A stretch of 64,000 bases of DNA, from the NCBI GenBank assembly GCA_031549565.1, contig JAVBPO010000041.1:123264-187263 (forward strand), given 5' to 3'. This DNA comes from JAVBSX01 sp031549565. Its GTDB lineage: Bacteria; Planctomycetota; Planctomycetia; Pirellulales; Thermoguttaceae. The notes beneath the pieces were generated by a model that worked only from the letters and a program-made list of their open reading frames with translations, had not been told where the DNA came from and did no database searches. Position numbers and translations under genes: made by a program. Below, in pieces: positions 33,414-42,587 of the stretch; within the stretch, counting starts at the first letter, position 1; each line of letters starts with the position of its first letter.

Positions 33414-36400
33414 ATGAATTATCTATTCTATTTCAAAATCGTCGTTCGCGGCTTTACGGTGGCGTCGCTATTTTACGTAACACCTTACTTGTCGGCTCAA
33501 CTTCGCTGGTTCTCTCCCACGCCCGCACGCGTGTCGCCTGCCGATGAGGAATCGCTGGACGTCCAGGAAGTCATCGACTACGACGAAGAGGAATCGGAGG
33601 AGGACGGCAACGAAGCCGGGGAGGGGGAAGAAACCGCGGCCGAGCCGGAGAAAGCCCTGAAAGCTCCTTCGCCGGAAACCCTCGAAGCGTGGATCGACCA
33701 ACTCGGTGACACCAAGGCAACGCTTCGTGAAACGGCGATTCGACGATTGATGCCGTTTCCGCAAGCGGCGTCACAACAGATTGTCAAGGCGTTTTCCGAC
33801 GGCAATCTTTCGACCCGCCTGGCCACCTTGGAGCTGTTGCGGGAATGGAAAGCACCGATCGACGACCTCGATCCCTGGCAACCGCGGACCCTGTCACCGG
33901 AACGATTGGCGGCTTTGATGGAATGGCAAGAGGAGACGTTGCAGACGGCTTCGGCGACGCTCCCCATGGCGTCGCGGACTCTCACGCCTGAACAGGAAGA
34001 CGAAGCGGCGGAGGAGATCGCACGTCTGGCGGCCGCTTCGGATTCGGAGGCGGAAGCGATTCGGGAACGATTGGCCCGCTGGGGGACTGCGCTACTGCCA
34101 CGGGTTTACGAACGGCTCAAAACGACGACGACCGACCGACAGCGACAACAGCTTCAGGCGTTACGGTACCGCTTGGTCGCCGGCGAGAGTTTGTCCGAGC
34201 GTTGGCCCGGCGGGCTGTCAAATCTGGCGTCACCTGACACCGCACAACGGCGTAAAAGCGCGGAAGAGTTTGCCAATCTCGCCATCGCCGAAGACCGATT
34301 ATTGCTCCGGGAATTGTTCGGCGATCCCGATCCGCTGGTCCGTGAAATCAGCCTTCGGGGAATGCAGAAAATCGGCACTGAAACACAATCGATGCTGCTC
34401 GATCTTCTCGCCGATCCGGACCCGAACGTACGTGCGGCGGTCCTGAAGCAATTGGAGGAAAATCCCCCGCGAGGCACGAGTGCGAAAATCACCGAATACG
34501 TCAAGACGGAAAACGATGCGGACCTTGTCGGCCACGCCGTTCGCGTCCTTCGCAAGCTCCATGAAAATGAAGACACCAAGGCGTCACGTTGCCTCATTGA
34601 ACTTCTCAAACACGACAGTTGGCAGATCCGCGCCGACGCCGTAGCCGCTCTCGGTAAAAACAACCGCTACCACTCCTCTTATGACACCGGCAAGCTCAAC
34701 CCGAAAGAACAACTGCAAGTCGACATTTACGTCGCGATGATCGAACTGCTGAAAGACGAGGACAGTTTCGTCGTGGGCAAAACCGTGGAGGGTTTGAAGA
34801 ATGTACGTATGCCCGCCGCCGTCGAGCCACTCGTCGACGTGATCCGACGATTTCCCGAGTTGGCGGTGCATGTGATACCGGCTCTTACCGGCAACAACGC
34901 AATGCAAACAAAAGCCATGCCGCATTTGCTGGTCCTTGCCAAACATGACGATCCCCGGATTCGCGCCGCCGTCCTCAATGGCATCACCGATTTGCAGGAG
35001 GATTTCATCATCGCCGGACTCAACGATTCGGACACTCAAGTGCGGATCGTCGCCGCATCGGCCCTATTCCGGAATCTCGATGCGATGCGAAACAATGCAA
35101 TCAATAACGACGACTCCTCCGACAGTGACATACGCCCTCCCGTGGCGCCGACGCCACAGGTCGCCGTGTTGTCCGGTTTCGCTCGCCTGTTTTCCAAATC
35201 GAAAAAGTCGAAAGACAGCGAAGCCGACGCTGAGGTGATGCCGCTCCCCTCGTCCGGAACCGTCGATTTCGATGACGAACCGCAATCCGAGGAAGCGACG
35301 GTCGCAGAATCTTCATCTCAAGACACCACCTCGACGGAACGGGCGAATGAAGACGAGGTTTTGCAACGTCTGATCAGTTCGAAGTCTTCCATGGCCGCCT
35401 CCGACGAATATGATCTTTGGTTGACGAATTTTCAAGCGGGCCAAGAACGTCCGGAATGGACCAATGGCGTCATCGAGCCGTTGGAAAAGATGCTTACGGC
35501 AGAATCCCTGCAAGAGCGTGCCGCCGCCGCGAAATCGCTCGCACCGCTGGGCAGGTCTTCGGAGATGGCGTCACTCCTCCTCGGGCTTAGCCATGAGAAT
35601 CCGGAGCTGTCCGATTCATTTTTCAGCGTCGCTCCCTGGCTGGTTCGTGAAAAGCGAATGGAATTGTTTCTTCAGCTACAAAAACCGAGCACCCCTATAG
35701 AATTGCAGCAGTATCGGTTGATCAATTCATTTTTCGAGCCGCCCGATCTTCGGAATGAACCGCTTCTTTGGGGGATGCTCGAAGGCGAGGTTTCCGACGA
35801 GCTTCTCGACGGAATTCATACCGCTTTGTGCCAGTTGTACCTGGTCGAAAGGCACTCCTATTACGACGACGAATCCGATTTGCCGCCGAAAAAAGTTCGC
35901 GCGAAATTGGCTGAAAAGCTTCTTCCCCGAGTTGAAACAGGTTCCGATTATCAGCGATTGTTGGCGTTGGCGATGCTTGTCGCGGTCGATCCGGAAAAGG
36001 CGAAAGAAGCTGCCCGGAAGATCGATGCTGACGCCACGCTCGACGACAAGATTCGGTTCGACGCGTTCCAGGTGCTGCTGCTGTTGCAAAAAACCGAAAA
36101 AGCGAAAGTCCAGTTCGTCCTCGACACGCTCCAACAAAAAGATCCAAAGCGGAGCGGACTGGCCGTGCGGGCGCTCGTCGGTGATCCGTACGACCTGCGA
36201 CTTTTGCGAGGAGGTATTTACCTTCCGGTCAACGCCATGTATCATATCAGCGACGTGCAGGAGGGTGTCAAGACGCTTCCGAAGGGACTTGAGCTGGATT
36301 CGATCAAGCCGTTGATCGACGACGAAAACGAAGAAGTCGCTGCGTATGCCGGTTATTTTACGGCGATGCTCGGGGACCCCGACGGAATGACGCCGCTTCT

Positions 36401-36635
36401 GAAATACTGGCGTCAAACCAAAGGAACGAATGAAACAGTCGGCGTTTTATTGTATAACGCCATCGCAACGCTTGACGATCCGCAATATATTCCGCAACTG
36501 CGGGAAATCTACGCAAAGCTCGACTCCTCCGACGTGAGGAATTTTTACTGGGCCATACGCTCGATGACCGGCCCGGAGATTTTGAAATTCCGCAAGGAAA
36601 TCCGTGACACGCACGGGATGGAGAATTTACGATAA
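33414..36635 (+). CDS. Exported HEAT-repeat protein
   Basis: This 1073-residue protein has a signal peptide (MNYLFYFKIVVRGFTVASLFYVTPYLSAQ region), a short acidic segment, and many HEAT-like helical repeats. Clear examples are GDPDPLVREISLRGMQKIG, LADPDPNVRAAVLKQLEENP, SWQIRADAVAALGKN and DDPRIRAAVLNGITDLQED. An acidic spacer near 600-640 divides two repeat blocks. It is likely a periplasmic scaffold. It begins 13 bases after the cytochrome lipoprotein gene. A frame open upstream to 32979 overlaps that gene and is not part of the protein. Confidence 0.82.
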   Translation: MNYLFYFKIVVRGFTVASLFYVTPYLSAQLRWFSPTPARVSPADEESLDVQEVIDYDEEESEEDGNEAGEGEETAAEPEKALKAPSPETLEAWIDQLGDTKATLRETAIRRLMPFPQAASQQIVKAFSDGNLSTRLATLELLREWKAPIDDLDPWQPRTLSPERLAALMEWQEETLQTASATLPMASRTLTPEQEDEAAEEIARLAAASDSEAEAIRERLARWGTALLPRVYERLKTTTTDRQRQQLQALRYRLVAGESLSERWPGGLSNLASPDTAQRRKSAEEFANLAIAEDRLLLRELFGDPDPLVREISLRGMQKIGTETQSMLLDLLADPDPNVRAAVLKQLEENPPRGTSAKITEYVKTENDADLVGHAVRVLRKLHENEDTKASRCLIELLKHDSWQIRADAVAALGKNNRYHSSYDTGKLNPKEQLQVDIYVAMIELLKDEDSFVVGKTVEGLKNVRMPAAVEPLVDVIRRFPELAVHVIPALTGNNAMQTKAMPHLLVLAKHDDPRIRAAVLNGITDLQEDFIIAGLNDSDTQVRIVAASALFRNLDAMRNNAINNDDSSDSDIRPPVAPTPQVAVLSGFARLFSKSKKSKDSEADAEVMPLPSSGTVDFDDEPQSEEATVAESSSQDTTSTERANEDEVLQRLISSKSSMAASDEYDLWLTNFQAGQERPEWTNGVIEPLEKMLTAESLQERAAAAKSLAPLGRSSEMASLLLGLSHENPELSDSFFSVAPWLVREKRMELFLQLQKPSTPIELQQYRLINSFFEPPDLRNEPLLWGMLEGEVSDELLDGIHTALCQLYLVERHSYYDDESDLPPKKVRAKLAEKLLPRVETGSDYQRLLALAMLVAVDPEKAKEAARKIDADATLDDKIRFDAFQVLLLLQKTEKAKVQFVLDTLQQKDPKRSGLAVRALVGDPYDLRLLRGGIYLPVNAMYHISDVQEGVKTLPKGLELDSIKPLIDDENEEVAAYAGYFTAMLGDPDGMTPLLKYWRQTKGTNETVGVLLYNAIATLDDPQYIPQLREIYAKLDSSDVRNFYWAIRSMTGPEILKFRKEIRDTHGMENLR

Positions 36636-36676
36636 CGATTTTCACGTTTCAACACTTTCAATCAGGAGAAACTCGA

Positions 36677-37609
36677 ATGGATTTCAAGAGATGTTTTACG
36701 GCAGTCGCGGCATGTTTGGCGTATTTTTGTGTCGTGATACCGGTCGAGGCTCAGCCCAGCGTCACGCAGCAGGCTCCGTCGGTTTCGGTATCGGGATCGA
36801 GTACCATCAAACGCCTGCCGGACTCGATTCGTGTTATCGTTACGGTCCAAGGCAAAGGAAAGACGATCGACGAAGCGCTTAAAAACCTGCAAAACGAGGA
36901 GAAATCGGCGATTGCGAAACTTCAAAAAATCGGTTTCGTCAAAGACAAAATCAAAATCGAGGATTACGATTTTGATGATTCGCAAGAAAACAAACAGCGT
37001 CAGATGCAGATGATGGTCGCGCAAAGAATGAGAAAGACCGGCCCACAAAAACCGGTCGAGTCGGAGACGGTCTCGCTGCAATGTTTCCTCTTCGCGGAAT
37101 GGTCGATCCCGGTGAAAACCGTCGAAGAAATTCTCAAGGAAAGTTACACGCTGAAACAAAAAGTCAAAGCCGCGAATCTCGTACCGAAAAAAGAGGAATT
37201 GACTCCCGAAGAGGAAGAAATGGAGGAGGAAATGGAGTCGATGCACTACCCGGGCGAACCGGAATCTAGTCGCGAACCGCGATTTGTTTACGTCTCGAAT
37301 ATTACGGAAGAAGAAAGACAACAAGCCTACACCGAGGCGTATGGGAACGCCCGTAAGCAGGGACAAATTCTTGCCAAAGCCGCCGGCGCGAATCTCGGCG
37401 GGTTAATCAATCTTACCGGATTTTTTGCCAACACTCAAAGGTCCACGCCGAACTCCTATCGCGGGAACGACGATTATTTCCTGATGCAGATGATCCATTC
37501 ACAACGATTCAACGACGGCAACACGGAACAGACGGAGAGCGTCGGAACGACTCCTGCCGAGATCGAGTTTACTTTTTCCGTCAACGTGACTTTCGGTATC
37601 CAACCGTGA
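36677..37609 (+). CDS. SIMPL (DUF541) domain exported protein
   Basis: This 310-residue protein has a signal peptide (FTAVAACLAYFCVVIPVEA) and a SIMPL/DUF541 domain: SVSVSGSSTIKRLPDSIRVI at the start, EALKNLQNEEKSAIAKLQKIGF, and AYTEAYGNARKQGQILAKAAG near 230. An acidic insertion lies near 175-200 (EEEEMEEEMESM). CAGGAG lies upstream of ATG 36677. SIMPL proteins occur in the periplasm of many bacteria, where they assist envelope functions that are poorly defined. It sits between the HEAT protein and the adaptor protein in the cluster. Confidence 0.88.
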   Translation: MDFKRCFTAVAACLAYFCVVIPVEAQPSVTQQAPSVSVSGSSTIKRLPDSIRVIVTVQGKGKTIDEALKNLQNEEKSAIAKLQKIGFVKDKIKIEDYDFDDSQENKQRQMQMMVAQRMRKTGPQKPVESETVSLQCFLFAEWSIPVKTVEEILKESYTLKQKVKAANLVPKKEELTPEEEEMEEEMESMHYPGEPESSREPRFVYVSNITEEERQQAYTEAYGNARKQGQILAKAAGANLGGLINLTGFFANTQRSTPNSYRGNDDYFLMQMIHSQRFNDGNTEQTESVGTTPAEIEFTFSVNVTFGIQP

Positions 37610-37838
37610 AAGTACTACCGAGGTGGTATAACGGTAATCCTGTTTTCGGGAAAGCATTATCGTTATCCTTGGCATATTTTCTTGAGTTTTTCTTTTTTCG
37701 TCCGAAACTACAAGCGATAAGTTGCTTTTCGTTGAAAAAAATGTAAAAATAGAGAGACTTGAGAATATGCGCGAACTGTACCGCGGTTTCTCTGCTTTTC
37801 AAAGATCAGCAAAATCATTACCAAACAAGGGTATTCCA

Positions 37839-39638
37839 ATGAAGAATCTGAATTCGAGCTCCTCCCCGGTGAATCGTCTTTTCGTTTCGTTCACTTTCCT
37901 TCTCGTCTCATTTTTTCTACTTCCGTTCTTTCTCTTGACACTGCCGGCCGCGATTGGTACTCAAACCGGCGTCTCCAAGGCGGACGAAGTCGCAAAAGAG
38001 GACGAAACTAAAGACAAAGAAAAAGGAGAACAGAAAAAAGGTAAAAAGAAGGGAGAAAGTAAGAAGGAAGGAGACAAATCCGAAAAGTCCAAAAAAGAAG
38101 CGGACAAAGACGAAGCGAAGAGCGGTGATGCGCAAGAAGAAGACAAAGCGGAAGAAGTGAAAAAAGACGAACCCGCCAAAGAAGAACCGAAAGAAGAAAA
38201 AACCGCAGCGGACGACTCGAAAAAGGAAGAACCCAAAAAAGACGAAGCGAAAAAAGAGGAAACAAAACCGGCCCCCGAATCGATCGAACTGAAAAACGAG
38301 CCGCTGCGAATCACGGTTAAGCTGCCCGGGACGTTTGAAGCGAAAGAACCGAAACAGATTCAACTGAAATCGGAAGAATTTAACGACTTCAAGGTCGCCG
38401 AATTCGTCAAACACGGTCAAAAAGTGAACGAAGGAGACACGTTGATCCGCTTCGACCAAGAGAAATACGACGAAGCGCTTGCCGAGAAAGAGCGGGCGTT
38501 CCGGTTGAGCGAAATGTCGATTCAGGAAGAAGAAATTTCCCTGAAAAATCTCGAAGAAAAGACGCCGCTGCTCCAGGAAGCGATGATGCTTGCCAAGCGA
38601 TATTCCGACGAAGATTTTGCCTACTACTACAATGTTCTGGAAGCGATGCAGGAAAAAGCACGCGACTTCAGCTTCAAATGGTCGGAATTCCGCGTCGATC
38701 TTGCCCGGGAAGAACTCCGACAGCTTGAAAAAATGTACGCGTCCGACGATCTGGTCGAAGAGACCGAGGAAATCATCCTGAAACGGACCCGGATGGAGCT
38801 CGAAAGCGCCGAGCGGTACTTCGAAATGTCGAAACGGGACTATGAGCGAGAAAAAGAAGTGATCAAAGCCCGGGACGATGCCGCGAGAAGACGTCGAGCT
38901 AAACTGGAAGAAATCGACTTCCAAAAAACGAAAGAACTCTTCCCGCAAACGCTCGAAAAAGCGAAAATCGCTTTTGCTCGCAAAAAAGTCCAGTTCGAGA
39001 AGGAAAAAGAGTCGCTCCAAAAACTGAAGGAGGATCGTAAATGGATGACTGTTCGCGCCCCCTCTGGAGGAATCGTCTACTACGGCGAATATAAGGACGG
39101 CAAATGGGGCGGTGCCCCGTTGATTTTCGGGCAGCTCAAAGTCGACGAAAACATCAAAAAGGACACCGTCTTAATGAGCATTGTCGAAACTCGTCCTTCG
39201 CTCTTTCGATCCACGGTTCCCGAGAAGGAGCTCCACTGGGTCAAGTCCGGGACAGCGGGAAAGGTCATTCCGACCGCGTATCCGGAGCTGAAGTTCGAGG
39301 TGAGCATCTTTGAGCTGAACGAATACCCGGGCGTTGCGGGAGATTATACGGCAATGATGAACATCGACGTGAAGGAAAGCATGATCGTTCCGAACATGAG
39401 CGGAAACGTCGACTTCGTCGTTTATGATAAGAAGGAAGCGATCCTGGTTCCGAATACCGCTCTGAAACGCGTCGAGGAGGAAGAGGACAGTGATACACAC
39501 GGATACGTGTTCGTCGTGAAGGAGGACAACGGAACCGAAAAGGTCAAAGTCAAAACCGGCAAAACCAAAGGAGACAAGACCGAAATTCTTGAAGGAGTGT
39601 CCGTCGGCCAAAAAATCCTCAAAACGGCGGAGAAATAA
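37839..39638 (+). CDS. HlyD/RND-type periplasmic adaptor with long Lys/Glu-rich linker
   Basis: This 599-residue protein has an N-terminal membrane anchor (LFVSFTFLLVSFFLLPFFLLTLPAAI). It is followed by about 110 residues of nearly pure Lys/Glu/Asp sequence (about 45-150). The adaptor core has a lipoyl-like half motif (VAEFVKHGQKVNEGDTLIRFDQEKY), a long coiled-coil hairpin (about 225-400), the second lipoyl half (MTVRAPSGGIVYYGEY) and beta-barrel/proximal domains (ILVPNTALKRV near 545). It would bridge inner-membrane transporters and the outer membrane, but no transporter gene is next to it. The open frame upstream to 37722 is probably not translated; ATG 37839 follows AAGG. Confidence 0.85.
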   Translation: MKNLNSSSSPVNRLFVSFTFLLVSFFLLPFFLLTLPAAIGTQTGVSKADEVAKEDETKDKEKGEQKKGKKKGESKKEGDKSEKSKKEADKDEAKSGDAQEEDKAEEVKKDEPAKEEPKEEKTAADDSKKEEPKKDEAKKEETKPAPESIELKNEPLRITVKLPGTFEAKEPKQIQLKSEEFNDFKVAEFVKHGQKVNEGDTLIRFDQEKYDEALAEKERAFRLSEMSIQEEEISLKNLEEKTPLLQEAMMLAKRYSDEDFAYYYNVLEAMQEKARDFSFKWSEFRVDLAREELRQLEKMYASDDLVEETEEIILKRTRMELESAERYFEMSKRDYEREKEVIKARDDAARRRRAKLEEIDFQKTKELFPQTLEKAKIAFARKKVQFEKEKESLQKLKEDRKWMTVRAPSGGIVYYGEYKDGKWGGAPLIFGQLKVDENIKKDTVLMSIVETRPSLFRSTVPEKELHWVKSGTAGKVIPTAYPELKFEVSIFELNEYPGVAGDYTAMMNIDVKESMIVPNMSGNVDFVVYDKKEAILVPNTALKRVEEEEDSDTHGYVFVVKEDNGTEKVKVKTGKTKGDKTEILEGVSVGQKILKTAEK

Positions 39639-39694
39639 ACCAAGGATGGGAGCATTTGCGAAAAAGGGGCGGAGCAAGAAATCAATTTTATGTA

Positions 39695-39827
39695 TTCGCC
39701 CGAAAGGGCAGCGCATAACAGTCCAGGGCAAAGCGAATCGCCGCCCTGGGTAAAAGATCAAATATCAATTTCGCCCTGGGCAGTGCAAAACCGATTTTCC
39801 ACTGCTTCAGGGCGACTTTTGTTGGGG
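39695..39827. repeat. Palindromic repeats around CCCTGGG
   Basis: Several short inverted copies of GCCCTGG/CCAGGGC occur with intervening GCGAATCGCC and CATAACAG blocks. These blocks recall those around 18890-18905, so this is probably the same planctomycete repeat superfamily. No gene is seen in 39639-40064. Confidence 0.65.
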
Positions 39828-39843
39828 TGAACGGAACCCAGGA

Positions 39844-39897
39844 CCTTACAGCGGATTCAAGCGGAATTCGTGAAAAAGGTCAAAATAATGAAGACGG
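39844..39897 (-). repeat. Dispersed repeat S, copy 3
   Basis: The complement of this segment matches 5651-5705 closely (CATTTTGACC, CACGAATTCCGC, ATCCGCTG) and 121-172 more weakly. Confidence 0.7.
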
Positions 39898-39969
39898 ACT
39901 GAAGGCACAAGGTGAGCAGAGGTATAGCCGAAATCTCCTTGATCCGCTAGAATTCAGTTTGGCGACGAC

Positions 39970-40060
39970 ATTTCCCATTTCCCATTTCCCATTTCCCATT
40001 TCCCATTTGAACGCTCGCTTACGCTTACCGCTCTGATTTGTTATTTGTTATTTGTTATTT
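39970..40060 (+). repeat. Heptad arrays with one R palindrome
   Basis: Five units of CATTTCC (39970-40006), repeat R (40011-40034) and three units of TTATTTG (40037-40060) lead directly into the start of the small lipoprotein gene at 40065. Confidence 0.85.
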
Positions 40061-40064
40061 CCCC

Positions 40065-40268
40065 ATGCGTTTCTCGATTTTCAGCGTTGTTTTCGGATTG
40101 TTTTGCGTTGTTCCATTCCAAAGCGGTTGCGATCGACCGGCCCATGAACCAAATTATTACGGGAAAGTGATCGACCACCTTCCCAACGTCCCGGGAGCGA
40201 AAGAGCCGTTCGAAATTCCCGAAATTGAAGGAATCGACCGCGAAGAATTAATGAAACGCCGATTTTAA
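40065..40268 (+). CDS. Small lipoprotein
   Basis: This 67-residue protein has a hydrophobic N-terminus and a lipobox-like QSGC (MRFSIFSVVFGLFCVVPFQSGC). A short acidic tail (EPFEIPEIEGIDREELMKRRF) follows. I recognise no family. It starts five bases after a heptad array and ends 12 bases before the next gene, so it is probably cotranscribed with it. Confidence 0.6.
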   Translation: MRFSIFSVVFGLFCVVPFQSGCDRPAHEPNYYGKVIDHLPNVPGAKEPFEIPEIEGIDREELMKRRF

Positions 40269-40280
40269 TTCAATGATATC

Positions 40281-41378
40281 ATGCGAGTCCTCTCCCCCCT
40301 ACGATTTAAAGGACTTGCCTTAACAATCGTTCTGGCATGTTCCCCTTGTGTTTTCTGCGCGGAGGAATCCGGTACGGCAAAAGTCTCGGAAGCGGAACTT
40401 GTTTGGACCGTTCCGACGACCGAACAGCTCCGTGAGGATCTTGTCCGTTGGTTTGATACCGCTGCGCTCGACCCGACCGTAAAAGCCAATCTGCTGGCAC
40501 CTTGGCCGGAAAATGAAGCGTCCCGCTCGATTCCGCCGGAGATTCTTGCCCAGCGGGTTTTGGACACGCTTCGAGCCGCTTCGCCGGAAGTCGCGCAGTT
40601 TGTCGGACAGTGCGACGCAATCGAATGGACTTCGCTTCCGTTCGGACAAAAATTGCGGCAGCCGGAACTTCCCCTCCCGTTTCGCGGGGAAGACGGAGCG
40701 ATTTCCCCCCGTTTGAGCGGCGTGCTGAAAATGTACCTCGCCCAACGCTTGGTTCGGGCGCATTATTACGATGAAGCCCTGCCGCTGCTCCGCCAAATGA
40801 GGCCGGAGAACACGGTCGATCCGATCGCCGTTCTTTTCTGTTTGGGAATCGCGAACAACGAACTGTCGAACAAAAAGGAAGGACTCCGTGCGATGAAGCA
40901 GCTTCGGGACTCGTTTTCTTCGGAATCTCCCTATTCCCGACGTTTCCTCGAAGTTGCCAAGCTGCTTGAAAACGAGCTGAAAGAGCTCGACGACGATGAG
41001 AAAAAGCCGGAAAACATCGCGAAGAAAATGGAGGATATCCAACGTCGGCTCGGTCAAGGCAATACGGATAAAAAGGTCCAGGATGTCGAAAAAGACGTTC
41101 TCGAATCGTTGGAGAAGCTGATTGAAAAGCTGGAAGAGCAGCAGAAACAATCCGGCAAATCCGCCCAGGGAGGGCAAGGAAACAAGCCGGCGGATGAGAG
41201 CCGAATCCTGCGACAAAAAGGGCCCGGCAACGTCGGGGAAAAGAATATCGGCGACCAGAGCGGTTGGGGAGAACTCCCCGCCAAGCAGCGGGAAGCGGCC
41301 CTGATGCAAATCGAAAAAGAGTTCCCGTCGCATTACCGGGACATTATCGAACAGTACTTCCGGCAAATGGCGAAATAA
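40281..41378 (+). CDS. Secreted coiled-coil protein sharing a C-terminal motif with the DUF4175-like protein
   Basis: This 365-residue protein has a signal peptide (LALTIVLACSPCVFCA). A helical middle with a TPR-like segment (LAQRLVRAHYYDEALPLLRQ) precedes a Lys/Glu-rich coiled coil near 235-295 (LEKLIEKLEEQQKQ). A Gly/Gln-rich spacer follows, and it ends EFPSHYRDIIEQYFRQMAK. That end parallels PLRYRQAVGRYFQRILEE of the protein at 28499-31279. It is the last gene of the long plus-strand cluster and probably belongs to the same envelope machine; no enzyme motif is present. Confidence 0.7.
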   Translation: MRVLSPLRFKGLALTIVLACSPCVFCAEESGTAKVSEAELVWTVPTTEQLREDLVRWFDTAALDPTVKANLLAPWPENEASRSIPPEILAQRVLDTLRAASPEVAQFVGQCDAIEWTSLPFGQKLRQPELPLPFRGEDGAISPRLSGVLKMYLAQRLVRAHYYDEALPLLRQMRPENTVDPIAVLFCLGIANNELSNKKEGLRAMKQLRDSFSSESPYSRRFLEVAKLLENELKELDDDEKKPENIAKKMEDIQRRLGQGNTDKKVQDVEKDVLESLEKLIEKLEEQQKQSGKSAQGGQGNKPADESRILRQKGPGNVGEKNIGDQSGWGELPAKQREAALMQIEKEFPSHYRDIIEQYFRQMAK

Positions 41379-41447
41379 GGTCGTAGTAGTCAGTAGCCGG
41401 TAATCAGAGTCTGTTTGAAAATTCACCACTGAAAAAAGGTGCCGAAC

Positions 41448-41553
41448 TGTCATTCTGAGGTACTCCGAAGAATCTGGTTTCTCAAGTTGACGTCCTCGAA
41501 AAACCGGAACGTCTTGATTCGGGAGCCAGATGCTTCGTTTCACTCAGCATGAC
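41448..41553. repeat. TGTCATTCTGAG inverted repeat, copy 1
   Basis: Left arm CTGTCATTCTGAGG...GAAGAATCTGG and right arm CCAGATGCTTCG...CTCAGCATGACC can pair as a long imperfect hairpin. The same family is at 60750-60873. This type of repeat is seen in several bacterial phyla. Confidence 0.75.
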
Positions 41554-41611
41554 CAATCCCTCGCTTTACGGTGTTTAATTATCAAAAAGCCTCTCTGTCG
41601 TCAGAGGAGCG

Positions 41612-41707
41612 GAGCGGGAAGCGAGCGAAAATTTCGTATATATTTCCCGCTCCGTTTTTTATTTCTTATTTCTTATTTAAAAACGCTCGCTTACGCTTCC
41701 CGCTCTG
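41612..41707. repeat. Heptad array between inverted R palindromes
   Basis: Repeat R on minus (41612-41627), TTATTTC units (41657-41679) and repeat R on plus (41683-41707). The right copy encodes the last residues and stop codon of the minus-strand gene that ends at 41691. Confidence 0.8.
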
Positions 41708-42074
41708 ATTCAGGTTCAGATTCTGATTCAGGTTCAGGCTCAAATTCCTCGACCGCCGCCATTTTCTCCAGACGCATGTGCGCGGTCAGGTGTAAGTCGC
41801 ATCGGTGTTCCGGTTCGACCGGAACCGGCGCCGCGAAAGCGGTTTGCATCGCCAGAACGGCGTGGTCCGTCTTCAGCGCGGCCAGAAGTGCAAAATATTC
41901 CTCTTGTGTGAACGCCGTCTCGGTTTCGACGGCGAGAATCGTCAAGTACGTGCCTTGCGTTAAGCCGGCAATCATTTCGCTTTGCATTCCACGTCGATTC
42001 TGTAATTCAACGCGAGAAAGCTGTTCTTCCTGGGCGGTCAAATCCTTGGGGAGAGCAAATTCGTCAATCGGCAT
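41691..42074 (-). CDS. Hypothetical protein with repeat-derived acidic tail
   Basis: This 127-residue soluble protein belongs to no family that I recognise. Residues 1-105 look like a normal globular protein (LPKDLTAQEEQLSRVELQNR; ALLAALKTDHAVLAMQTAFA). The tail (FEPEPESESEPESEREA) is encoded by a short tandem repeat followed by dispersed repeat R, which also supplies the stop codon. The start ATG 42074 has no Shine-Dalgarno. The gap upstream (42075-42587) holds AT-rich sequence and degenerate heptads only. Confidence 0.55.
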   Translation of the reverse strand: MPIDEFALPKDLTAQEEQLSRVELQNRRGMQSEMIAGLTQGTYLTILAVETETAFTQEEYFALLAALKTDHAVLAMQTAFAAPVPVEPEHRCDLHLTAHMRLEKMAAVEEFEPEPESESEPESEREA

Positions 42075-42427
42075 GTTTTTTTTGGGGAGAATTTTTTTGT
42101 GAGGTCCGGACGTCGAACGAAATCGACATCAATCGCCGGAATGGTAGACCGAAACGACATTCTTGGCAATCAAAAATTGGCCGCTCCTTCTTTTGACGGT
42201 CCTTCAAAATTTGCCCAAACCACTTATTTTTGCGGAAAATTCCATTTTTCTCGCCATTTACATTTACTCTAAATTTCTCATTTTGTTTTATCGCTTCTTT
42301 TTGCAAAAATAGATAATGTTTTGAATTCGTTTTCTTTTACGCGACCGTAGAATTTGGCAAATATCCCTAAACCCTCACAAACGGAATGGACGATACTTGC
42401 TGAGAAGACGGGAAAAGTCTTTTTTTA

Positions 42428-42560
42428 AATGAGAAATGTGAAATGAAAAATGTGAATTGGGAAAAACGGTGCGCCAAAATCCCATTTGCCACTTTTCCCT
42501 TTTTCCTTCCCTCCCTCCATTAATTAATAATTCGTCATTCGTAATTAGTAATTAATCAAA
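42428..42560 (+). repeat. Degenerate heptads upstream of the DUF11 gene
   Basis: Weak GAAATGT-type units at 42428-42456 and AATTAGT/AATAATT-type units at 42518-42560 lie in a 513-bp gap that is AT-rich and shows no coding frame worth reporting. Confidence 0.5.
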
Positions 42561-42587
42561 TCTCGCTTTTTTCGAAGGAAGCGGACC

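Noticed and set aside
37917..39020. Phe-rich minus-strand frame over the adaptor gene
   Set aside because: It is the mirror of the Lys/Glu-rich codons on the plus strand; no independent signal.
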